Shown here: positions 1-5,970 of the stretch, piece after piece
Position numbering within the stretch: position 1 is the first letter of the stretch
Layout of the letters: each line of letters opens with the position of its first letter
Assembly (NCBI GenBank): GCA_900556345.1
Contig: USOM01000046.1
Coordinates: forward strand, 1 to 6,943
Direction: 5' to 3'
DNA: 6,943 nt
Origin: an uncultured Clostridium sp.
Lineage (GTDB): Bacteria > Bacillota > Clostridia > TANB77 > CAG-508
Notes under the pieces: generated by a model
The model's input: only the letters and a program-made list of their open reading frames with translations
Database searches by the model: none
Told to the model about the DNA's origin: nothing
Translations under genes and position numbers: made by a program

Positions 1-11
1 GTAGTATCATT

Positions 12-734
12 TTGCTGTTAAAAAAGAAAAAAATAAATATAATAATTTATTTTATGGCAGTAATATTTACAATAGCTAATATTGCATTTTTGTGTAATAA
101 TGGATTAAAAAATAAAAGTGTTGTTAGTTTTTCAAAAGACTTTTCAAATGAACTAATACTAAAAATAAATAACGATACGGGCTCAATTAAATTGTATAGA
201 AATGCAAAATTATTTATATTTGCAAAAGAAAACGAACAATTTGATTATGAGTTAAAAGGAAGAATAAAAAAGCAATGGATAGAAAATGATATATGTGGAA
301 TAACTTACAAAGACAAGAATAACAAATTAAGAGAATTTGTTGTAACATATGGAGACAGAGGGGATGGAATTTCATATTATTATGTTGCAAATGCATTATT
401 AGGAAATTGGCAAGTGTTTACAAGAAATGGTAAACCAACGCAAATGTTAGTAGACAGTAATGGTATAAAAATTACTAAAGACGACAAAAGTGAAATTTTC
501 GAATATAACGAATGCAAACAGTATGGAACAATAGCGCTTGTGCTATATAAAAATGAAGTGCCAAAATATGTAATTGGATTAGATAAAAATTGTGAAATTG
601 ATAATAAAACAAATATCATAAAGAAGGATGGGACAATTACTCTTGCAGAAATTTCAATGGATAAAACAAAATTAGAATCTTTATATTGTATGACATATAA
701 AAATGCTAATGATTTAAGTGATTATAATATATAA
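12..734 (+). CDS. Membrane-anchored protein of unknown function, start uncertain (possibly 5' partial)
   Basis: I do not recognise this family. The frame is open from the left edge of the window; the first possible start inside is a TTG at 12-14 with no visible Shine-Dalgarno site, and the first in-frame ATG is at 54-56, also without one, so the true start may lie outside the window. From the TTG it would be 240 residues. The N-terminus is KKKK followed by a hydrophobic stretch at about residues 8-28 (INIIIYFMAVIFTIANIAFL), which fits a signal anchor or uncleaved signal peptide with the rest outside the membrane. The remainder is polar and looks beta-rich, with a conspicuous glycine/tyrosine segment GDRGDGISYYYV around residues 115-126. 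It ends with TAA just before an independent promoter, so it is probably not co-transcribed with the next gene. No catalytic motif was seen. Confidence 0.7.
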   Translation: MLLKKKKINIIIYFMAVIFTIANIAFLCNNGLKNKSVVSFSKDFSNELILKINNDTGSIKLYRNAKLFIFAKENEQFDYELKGRIKKQWIENDICGITYKDKNNKLREFVVTYGDRGDGISYYYVANALLGNWQVFTRNGKPTQMLVDSNGIKITKDDKSEIFEYNECKQYGTIALVLYKNEVPKYVIGLDKNCEIDNKTNIIKKDGTITLAEISMDKTKLESLYCMTYKNANDLSDYNI

Positions 735-754
735 TAAATAGGTTTGACAGTTAG

Positions 755-783
755 TTGAAATTATTAGTTATTTATATTATAAT
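755..783 (+). promoter_or_regulatory. Sigma-A-type promoter for the Ig-like protein gene and uvrB
   Basis: The -35 box TTGAAA (755-760) and a perfect -10 box TATAAT (778-783) are separated by exactly 17 bases. The predicted transcription start is near 790, directly before the Shine-Dalgarno GGAGG (791-795), giving a leader of only about 15 nt. A second -35-like TTGACA at 744-749 has no good -10 partner at normal spacing. No promoter is visible before uvrB, so this one probably serves both genes. Confidence 0.75.
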
Positions 784-804
784 CATATACGGAGGAATTA
801 GATT

Positions 805-1356
805 ATGAAGAAAAATTATTTATTATTATGTTTAAGTATAGTAACTCTTATGCTTGTATTATCAGTAGTATTTATTGTTAATAAGAAAAGCGCAAATATT
901 GATAAATATGAAGAAAGTGTAGAAAATGTTACACATGATACAAAGGCAAATGAGATAATAACTCCTTCTTCTGAAGATATAGGGAGTAATGAAATTTACG
1001 AAAATAGCAATTCACAAAATTCATCAAATAGCAAAAATGTTGAAAATGTTGAAATCAAAGTAGAAGAAAATACAATAACTTCGTCTGGTTTAACGATAAT
1101 TATTACGGATAATAATGAAGAACAGTATGGCTGGGGAGAAAGCTATGGAATTCAAGAAAAGGTAAATGGAGAATGGAAAAAATTAAAAGCAAATACAGAT
1201 TTCAATTCGGTAGCTTATTTATTAGATGAAAATCATCAAATACGACAAAATATAAATTGGGTAAATAGCTATGGTAAACTTCCAAATGGAATATATAGAA
1301 TAGAAAAAGAAGCGGATGGAAATGTATTCTATTCAAATGAATTTATAATTAAATAA
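805..1356 (+). CDS. Small membrane-anchored protein with a bacterial Ig-like domain (Big_14-type)
   Basis: This is a 183-residue protein starting at an ATG preceded by GGAGGAATT (791-799), a good Shine-Dalgarno site. Residues 1-4 are basic (MKKN) and residues 5-25 are a hydrophobic segment without a lipobox, so it is likely a signal anchor or uncleaved signal peptide. Residues about 30-85 are a Ser/Asn/Glu-rich low-complexity linker. Residues about 88-183 form a compact beta-rich domain with the pattern YGxxYxIQEKVNGEWKKL followed by INWxxxYGKLPNGIYRIEKE. From memory this is the signature of the bacterial Ig-like Big_14 family found in secreted Firmicutes proteins, typically 'YGxLxxGxYRIxK'. 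The domain is presumably exposed outside the membrane; its ligand is unknown. The next gene, uvrB, begins 27 bases downstream and is probably on the same transcript, although no functional link is evident. Confidence 0.8.
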   Translation: MKKNYLLLCLSIVTLMLVLSVVFIVNKKSANIDKYEESVENVTHDTKANEIITPSSEDIGSNEIYENSNSQNSSNSKNVENVEIKVEENTITSSGLTIIITDNNEEQYGWGESYGIQEKVNGEWKKLKANTDFNSVAYLLDENHQIRQNINWVNSYGKLPNGIYRIEKEADGNVFYSNEFIIK

Positions 1357-1383
1357 AATATTTAGGAAAAATTTGGAGGAAAT

Positions 1384-3340
1384 ATGTTTAAATTACACTC
1401 AGAATATAAGCCAACAGGTGACCAACCAAATGCAATAAAATATCTATCAAAAGGAATAGAAGATGGCAAGAAATACCAAACGCTTCTAGGAGTTACAGGT
1501 TCACGGAAAAACCTTTACAATGGCAAATATAATAGAAAAAACACAGAGACCAACTCTTGTTTTAGCACACAATAAAACACTTGCTGGGCAACTTTATAGT
1601 GAATTCAAAGAATTTTTTCCTGAAAATAGAGTGGAGTATTTTGTGTCATATTATGACTACTACCAGCCGGAAAGCTATATAGCAGCCTCAGACACATACA
1701 TTGAAAAAGATGCATCAATAAATGACGAAATAGATAAACTGCGCCATTCAGCTACATTATCTCTATTTGAAACAAGAGACGTAATAGTAGTAGCATCAGT
1801 ATCATGTATATATGGTTTAGGAGACCCAGAAGACTATCAAGAAATGATGTTATCATTAAGACCTGCTATGGAAAAATCAAGAGATGAAGTAATGAAAAAG
1901 CTAGTTACAATGCAATATTCAAGAAATGAGATAGACTTTAAAAGAGGAACCTTTAGAGCAAAAGGAGATATCCTAGAAATCTATCCATCATCAACTAGCG
2001 AATCAGCCTTAAGAGTAGAATTTTGGGGAGATGAGATAGAAAAAATATCTGAAATAAATCCATTAACTGGAAAGGCAATAGGAACAAGAGAACATGTTTT
2101 AATTCCGCCAGCATCACAATATGTAACAAGCAGAAGCAAGCTAGATAGAGCAATTGTAACAATAGAAGAAGAGCTTCAGGAACGCATAAAATATTTCAAA
2201 TCTCAAAATAAATTAATAGAGGCTCAGCGTATAGAAGAAAGAACAAACTTCGATATAGAAATGATGAAAGAAACTGGATTTTGCCAAGGAATAGAAAATT
2301 ATTCAAGACATATGAGCGGAAGAAAAGCGGGAAGTCCACCATATACGTTGTTTGACTATTTTCCGAAAGACTATTTGCTATTAATAGATGAGTCACACGC
2401 AACAATACCACAAGTTAGAGCGATGTATAATGGTGATAAATCAAGAAAAGATTCACTTGTAAATTATGGATTTAGGCTTCCATCAGCTTATGACAATAGG
2501 CCATTAAAATTTGAAGAATTTGAGCAAAGGATAAATCAAGTAGTCTTTGTAAGTGCAACACCAGCAGATTACGAAAAAGAACATTCAAAAGAAAATGTTG
2601 TAGAGCAAATTATTAGACCAACAGGACTTTTAGACCCAAAAATAGAAGTAAAACCAGTAACAAATCAGGTTGACGACTTAATAGAACAGATAAGAATTAG
2701 AGTAGAGAAAAAAGAAAGAATATTAGTTACAACATTAACCAAAAAAATGGCAGAGGATTTAACAGAGTATTTGAAAAGCTTAGATATAAAAGTAAATTAT
2801 ATGCATTCTGACACAAAAGCACTAGAAAGAATGGAAATAATTAGAAATTTAAGGCTGGGAGAATTTGATGTTTTGGTTGGAATAAACCTATTAAGAGAAG
2901 GATTAGACATTCCAGAAGTTTCGTTGGTTGCAATATTAGACGCAGATAAAGAGGGATTTTTACGTTCAGAGCGTTCATTAATTCAAACTATAGGACGTGC
3001 TGCAAGAAATACAGATGGAACTGTTATAATGTATGCAGATGTTCTAACAGATTCTATGGAAAAAGCTATATCTGAAACTAACAGAAGGCGAAAAATTCAA
3101 ACCGAATATAATGAGGTTCACGGAATTACTCCAAAAACTATAAATAAATCTGTAAGAGATGCAATTAGGGCAGTTCAGACTGAGGATATTGGAGTTGAAT
3201 TTAAAGCTGAGAAAGGTGAAGACATTAAAGAAACTATTAGTAGGTTGACTGATGAAATGCTTGAGTTTGCAAGCAAGATGGAATTTGAGAAGGCAGCAGA
3301 GGCTAGAGATAAGATAAAAGAGTTGGAGAAATTGTTATGA
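1384..3340 (+). pseudogene. uvrB: Excinuclease ABC subunit UvrB, interrupted by a +1 frameshift in the Walker A motif
   Basis: UvrB is the DNA-damage-verifying helicase-like subunit of nucleotide excision repair; it is loaded by UvrA and recruits UvrC. The first 40 codons (MFKLHSEYKPTGDQPNAIKY...GVTGS) are typical. An extra C at 1504 then throws the frame off, and the first piece stops at 1573-1575. The rest resumes in the +1 frame and is open through 3340; an annotator would call it from ATG 1520 as 606 residues. Removing the C restores GVTGSGKTFTMANI and a 651-residue protein, normal for the family. In restored numbering it carries the beta-hairpin YYDYYQP (89-95), DESH of motif II (335-338), SATPADYE (390-397), LREGLDIPEVSLV, the QTIGRAARN motif VI, and a C-terminal UVR motif (about 613-647) that contacts UvrC. 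The Shine-Dalgarno is GGAGGA (1375-1380). Starting at 1520 would lose the ATP-binding loop, so that product should be inactive. The downstream part shows no other decay, which favours a recent mutation or a read error. Confidence 0.93.
1499..1513 (+). other. uvrB: Frameshift site in uvrB (extra C at 1504)
   Basis: The sequence reads ggt tca C gga aaa acc. Deleting the C gives codons for G-S-G-K-T, the expected Walker A loop of UvrB. The upstream frame runs through 1503 and the downstream frame starts cleanly at 1505, so the position is unambiguous. The extra base is not in a homopolymer, although a run of five A follows directly. No stop-bypass signal or stimulatory structure is apparent. Confidence 0.9.
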
Positions 3341-3345
3341 TTTTG

Positions 3346-3388
3346 AAATGGGGACGGTTCCTTTTTTAAAAAGGAACCGTCCCCATTT
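3346..3388. repeat. Perfect 21-bp inverted repeat (GGGGACGGTTCC core) between convergent genes; possible bidirectional terminator
   Basis: Arms at 3346-3366 and 3368-3388 are perfectly complementary around a single central base. The core GGGGACGGTTCC (3350-3361) is mirrored by GGAACCGTCCCC (3373-3384), with a T6/A5 centre. It occupies most of the 57-bp gap between the ends of uvrB (+) and engB (-). A transcript from either side would fold into a very stable hairpin, so it could end transcription in both directions, but the U-tracts after it are short (about four), so it is not a classic intrinsic terminator. The same core recurs at 4000-4113, which marks it as a repeat-family member. The GGGGACGGTTC-type palindrome resembles REP-like repeats of clostridial genomes; that identification is from memory. 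No transposase lies in this window. Confidence 0.85.
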
Positions 3389-3397
3389 TGAAAGAAA

Positions 3398-3979
3398 TTA
3401 AATATATTCCTCAATGATCTTCCAAACATCCTCACAAAAAACATTCTTCTCCGAAGAAAAAGGAAGCATAGTAGCATCCATCAAGGGATTTAGTTCTTTT
3501 TGCAAACTAGACACCGTATCCAAAACCTTAGTAGGAGCAATCTTATCAGCCTTATTTGCAATAATCATAAAAGGCTTACCAGAACGAATAATATAATCAT
3601 ACATTAACCTATCATTGGAAGTAGGAGAATGTCTAATATCAATTAAAAATATAATCAAAGAAATTTTATCTCTATGAAAAAGATATTCTTCAATAAACTG
3701 ACCAACCTTAACTTGTTCAGCCTTAGACATTTTACTAAAACCGTAACCTGGAAGGTCAACAAAATAAAATTTCTCATCAATATTATAAAAATTAATTTGT
3801 CTTGTTTTACCGGGTTCGGAACTTGTGCGAGCAAGTTTTTTTCTATTAATCATTGTATTTACAAAACTAGATTTTCCAACATTAGATTTCCCAACTAAAA
3901 CAATTTCTGGTAAATCATTTTTAGGGTATTGTTTGGGGCTCACTGCTGAAATTTCAAATTGTGGATTTTTTACTATCAT
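3398..3979 (-). CDS. engB: Ribosome biogenesis GTP-binding protein EngB/YsxC (YihA)
   Basis: This is a TRAFAC-class small GTPase that assists assembly of the large ribosomal subunit (50S) in the cytoplasm; the B. subtilis orthologue YsxC is essential. The protein is 193 residues, the usual length. All G motifs are present: G1 GKSNVGKS (30-37), switch I with GKTRQINFY (57-65) whose Thr59 is the G2 residue, G3 DLPGYG (75-80), G4 NKAD (142-145) and G5 SSE (175-177). The ATG (complement of 3977-3979) is preceded by GGAGG (3986-3990) at good spacing. It lies downstream of serS on the same strand, separated by 142 bp filled with palindromic repeats. I see no convincing promoter of its own there, so it may depend on read-through from serS. 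In other Firmicutes ysxC usually follows lonA, so this neighbourhood is not the common one. Confidence 0.96.
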   Translation of the reverse strand: MIVKNPQFEISAVSPKQYPKNDLPEIVLVGKSNVGKSSFVNTMINRKKLARTSSEPGKTRQINFYNIDEKFYFVDLPGYGFSKMSKAEQVKVGQFIEEYLFHRDKISLIIFLIDIRHSPTSNDRLMYDYIIRSGKPFMIIANKADKIAPTKVLDTVSSLQKELNPLMDATMLPFSSEKNVFCEDVWKIIEEYI

Positions 3980-3999
3980 ATATTACCTCCTTTTTCGCA

Positions 4000-4113
4000 T
4001 TGGAACCGTTTTTTTTATGAAAATTTTTGATTGGGGACGGTTCTTTTTGCAAAATGTCCCAAAAAGAACCGGTCCCAATGGGACTTTTTTCGGAAAAGGA
4101 ACCGTCCCCAATC
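4000..4113. repeat. Compound cluster of GGGGACGGTTC palindromic repeats (REP-like) between serS and engB
   Basis: Four copies of the core seen at 3346-3388 occur here: GGAACCGT (4002-4009, partial), GGGGACGGTTC (4033-4043), a degenerate GAACCGGTCCC (4066-4076) and GGAACCGTCCCC (4098-4109). The outer pair is perfectly complementary over 15 bases (4029-4043 with 4099-4113). An inner pair, TTGGGGACGGTTCTTTTT (4031-4048) with 4061-4078, matches except for two positions. Additional GGGAC/GTCCC pairs (4056-4060, 4072-4076, 4080-4084) allow nested alternative hairpins. The cluster starts about 10 bases behind the engB Shine-Dalgarno and ends 8 bases from the serS stop, so it fills the whole gap. It could end or process the serS transcript and insulate engB; it resembles a two-unit REP arrangement with one unit decaying. 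Confidence 0.8.
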
Positions 4114-4121
4114 AGAAAAAA

Positions 4122-5408
4122 TTATTTTTTAGGACTAATTTTCTCAAGTCCGCCCATATAAGGTCTTAAAACTTCTGGAATAACAACACTACCATCAGGC
4201 TGATAATTATTTTCTATAACTGCAATTAACATTCTAGGTGGGGCAACAACGGTGTTATTTAGGGTATGAGCGTAATAATTTTCTTTTTCACCTTTAATTC
4301 TAATTCCAAGTCTACGAGCTTGTGCATCTGTTAAGTTAGAGCAACTTCCAACTTCAAAATATTTCTTTTGACGAGGAGACCAAGCTTCAACATCACATGA
4401 TTTTGCTTTTAAGTCTGCTAAATCTCCACTGCAACATTCTAGGGTTCTAACTGGGATTCCCATACTTCTAAATAGTTCAACTGTGTATGACCACATCTTT
4501 TCATACCAATTCCAACTATCTTCAGGTTCACAAACTACTATCATTTCTTGCTTTTCAAATTGATGTATTCTATATACACCACGTTCTTCTATACCATGTG
4601 CACCTTTTTCTTTTCTGAAACATGGTGAATATGATGTCATTGTATAAGGCATTTTTGTTTTATCTAATATTTGGTCTTTAAATTTTCCTATCATTGAATG
4701 TTCAGATGTTCCAATTAAATATAAATCTTCACCCTCAATTTTGTACATCATAGCATCCATTTCTTCGAAACTCATAACACCTGTTACGACATTTGAACGA
4801 ATCATAAAAGGTGGAATGCAATATGTAAATCCTTTATTTATCATAAAGTCTCTTGCATAAGTAAGTACCGCAGAGTGTAGTCTTGCAACATCTCCCATTA
4901 AGTAATAAAAACCATTCCCAGCAACACGGCGGGCACTATCTAGGTCAAGTCCACCAAGGGCTTCCATTATTTCTCCATGATATGGAATTTCATAATCTGG
5001 AACAACAGGTTCACCATATTTTTGAATTTCTACGTTTTTACTGTCATCTTCTCCGATTGGAACTGATGGATGCATTATATTTGGTATTTTCATCATTCTA
5101 GATTTTATTTCTTCAGCAAGTTCATTTTCTAAAGCTTCATTTTTTTCAAGTTTTTCGTTTATTTCTTGAACTTGTCTTTTTATTTCTTCAGCTTGCATTT
5201 TTTCGCCATTTTTCATTAGGCTTCCTATTTGATTGCTTAAGGTTTTTCTTTGATTACGCAAGTTATCTCCATTTAATTTTGCTTCACGATTTTTCTTGTC
5301 TAATTCAATTACTTCATCTACTAAAACTAATTTTTTGTCTTGGAACTTTTTCTTGATATTTTCTTTTACAAGATCTGGATGTTCCCTTAAAAATTTTATA
5401 TCTATCAT
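4122..5408 (-). CDS. serS: Serine--tRNA ligase (SerRS), divergent archaeal-like type
   Basis: This enzyme charges tRNA-Ser, and can charge tRNA-Sec, with serine using ATP. It is 428 residues, normal for the family. Residues about 1-105 form the N-terminal tRNA-binding arm with a long charged coiled coil (about 28-105). The class II catalytic core follows: the serine-site segment LIGTSEH (231-237; TAE in most bacteria), motif 2 CFRKEKGAHGIEERG with RIHQFEKQE (263-288), and motif 3 HTLNNTVVAPPRMLIAVIEN (381-400) with the invariant Arg392. These differ from the usual bacterial motif 2 (FRxEAGSAGRDTRG) and motif 3 (HTLNGSGLAVGRT). The SEH and PEDSWNWYEK segments recall archaeal-type SerRS. The start ATG is preceded by GAAAGGA (5417-5423). 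It has its own promoter and a leader of about 20 nt, so T-box control is excluded at this start. engB lies downstream on the same strand. Confidence 0.95.
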   Translation of the reverse strand: MIDIKFLREHPDLVKENIKKKFQDKKLVLVDEVIELDKKNREAKLNGDNLRNQRKTLSNQIGSLMKNGEKMQAEEIKRQVQEINEKLEKNEALENELAEEIKSRMMKIPNIMHPSVPIGEDDSKNVEIQKYGEPVVPDYEIPYHGEIMEALGGLDLDSARRVAGNGFYYLMGDVARLHSAVLTYARDFMINKGFTYCIPPFMIRSNVVTGVMSFEEMDAMMYKIEGEDLYLIGTSEHSMIGKFKDQILDKTKMPYTMTSYSPCFRKEKGAHGIEERGVYRIHQFEKQEMIVVCEPEDSWNWYEKMWSYTVELFRSMGIPVRTLECCSGDLADLKAKSCDVEAWSPRQKKYFEVGSCSNLTDAQARRLGIRIKGEKENYYAHTLNNTVVAPPRMLIAVIENNYQPDGSVVIPEVLRPYMGGLEKISPKK

Positions 5409-5434
5409 AATATCAGTCCTTTCTTAATACGGGT

Positions 5435-5463
5435 ATTATATAATATTTATGCCTATATATCAA
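5435..5463 (-). promoter_or_regulatory. Sigma-A-type promoter of serS
   Basis: On the minus strand the -35 box is TTGATA (complement of 5458-5463), the spacer is exactly 17 bases, and the -10 box is a perfect TATAAT (complement of 5435-5440). The predicted transcription start is near 5428, about 20 nt before the serS ATG and just before its Shine-Dalgarno. The divergent gene at 5537 begins 74 bases away and would need its own, weaker promoter. Confidence 0.8.
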
Positions 5464-5536
5464 GCTTTTAGAGAATAAAAAATTGCAAATTTACATATAT
5501 TATATAAAAATATGTTAAATTAAGGAGATTTTGCTA

Positions 5537-5815
5537 ATGGAAAATGAGTATATAAAGGAAAAGAAAATACGAGATTTTACAGATGATGAAAGAGATAGAG
5601 AATTGCTATTTAATATTATTGATACAAGGGAAAAATTAAAAAAGGCTCATAATAATTTTGAGTTTGCAGATGGGGATTTAGTTGATTATTATACTTATGA
5701 AATTAAGGCTAATCAGGCAAAATTGGATTATTTGATAAAACTTGCTAAGTCAATGGGCCTGGTAATGAATTGTGAGGTTAGAAATATGTTGGAGATGGAA
5801 AAAGATGTGGGGTGA
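5537..5815 (+). CDS. DUF2508/YaaL-like small protein of unknown function
   Basis: This is a 92-residue, highly charged, mostly helical cytoplasmic protein without a membrane segment. I place the start at ATG 5537 because AAGGAG (5522-5527) lies at ideal distance; a TTG at 5531 would be too close. The pattern ELLFNIIDTREKLKKAHNNF, then D-L-V-D-YYTYEIKANQAKLDYLIKLAK-x-MGL (about residues 48-75), matches my memory of the DUF2508 family (B. subtilis YaaL). That family's function is unknown, and it often sits near recR; here it stands alone, divergent from serS. The C-terminal tail (about 77-92) is extra compared with short YaaL proteins. A plausible promoter is only weakly visible (TTGCAA at 5483 without a well-spaced -10). 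The family call is moderately sure; that it is a real gene is very likely. Confidence 0.8.
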   Translation: MENEYIKEKKIRDFTDDERDRELLFNIIDTREKLKKAHNNFEFADGDLVDYYTYEIKANQAKLDYLIKLAKSMGLVMNCEVRNMLEMEKDVG

Positions 5816-5827
5816 AATTTTTAGCGT

Positions 5828-5950
5828 TTTTTCGGAAAATGTGTAAAAATATATCGAAAATCTTTCTAAAAATGTGTGAAAAGCCACTATAATTCTTTTT
5901 GAAAATGTGATAAAATATGCTTGAAACCTTTCTAAAAATGTGGTAAAATG
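5828..5950. repeat. Four 33-bp tandem repeats arranged as two 66-bp dimers
   Basis: The octamer AAAATGTG occurs at 5836, 5869, 5902 and 5935, exactly 33 bases apart each time, embedded in longer similarity. Copies 2 and 4 share CTTTCTAAAAATGTG. Copies 1 and 3 share a T-run, then GAAAATGTG and a run rich in AAAAAT-like bases. The array is therefore better described as a 66-bp unit duplicated once. It fills the 155-bp gap between the YaaL-like gene and the ATPase-like frame. Copy 4 provides a consensus promoter for the latter, and the other copies are degenerate promoter-like versions of it. There are no unique spacers, so it is not a CRISPR array. It may be a duplicated promoter or binding-site array, or a relic of local tandem duplication. 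Confidence 0.8.
5921..5949 (+). promoter_or_regulatory. Promoter of the ATPase-like gene, embedded in the last 33-bp repeat
   Basis: The -35 box TTGAAA (5921-5926), a spacer of exactly 17 bases and the -10 box TAAAAT (5944-5949) are present, with TGTGG just before the -10. The predicted start is near 5956, at the first base of the Shine-Dalgarno GAGGGGG (5956-5962), so the leader is about 15 nt. Confidence 0.65.
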
Positions 5951-5970
5951 TAAATGAGGGGGCGAATTAG

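Noticed and set aside
1500..1525. Programmed frameshift or internal start making two UvrB products
   Set aside because: There is no slippery heptamer, no pseudoknot-like sequence and no Shine-Dalgarno before ATG 1520; a product from 1520 lacks the ATP-binding loop.
3825..4169. Plus-strand frame running across the engB start, the repeat cluster and the serS end
   Set aside because: It is antisense to two conserved genes, has no ribosome binding site and shows no protein-like conservation; it is a by-product of the repeats.
5483..5516. Promoter for the YaaL-like gene (TTGCAA with TATAAA or TATGTT)
   Set aside because: The spacings of 14 or 22 bases are outside the normal range; AT-richness makes chance matches likely, so it is not listed as a feature.
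5409..5536. T-box leader for serS
   Set aside because: The consensus promoter at 5435-5463 leaves about 20 nt of leader, and no T-box-like sequence or terminator hairpin was seen.
5828..5950. CRISPR array
   Set aside because: The 33-bp copies are contiguous and degenerate without unique spacers, and no cas gene is nearby.
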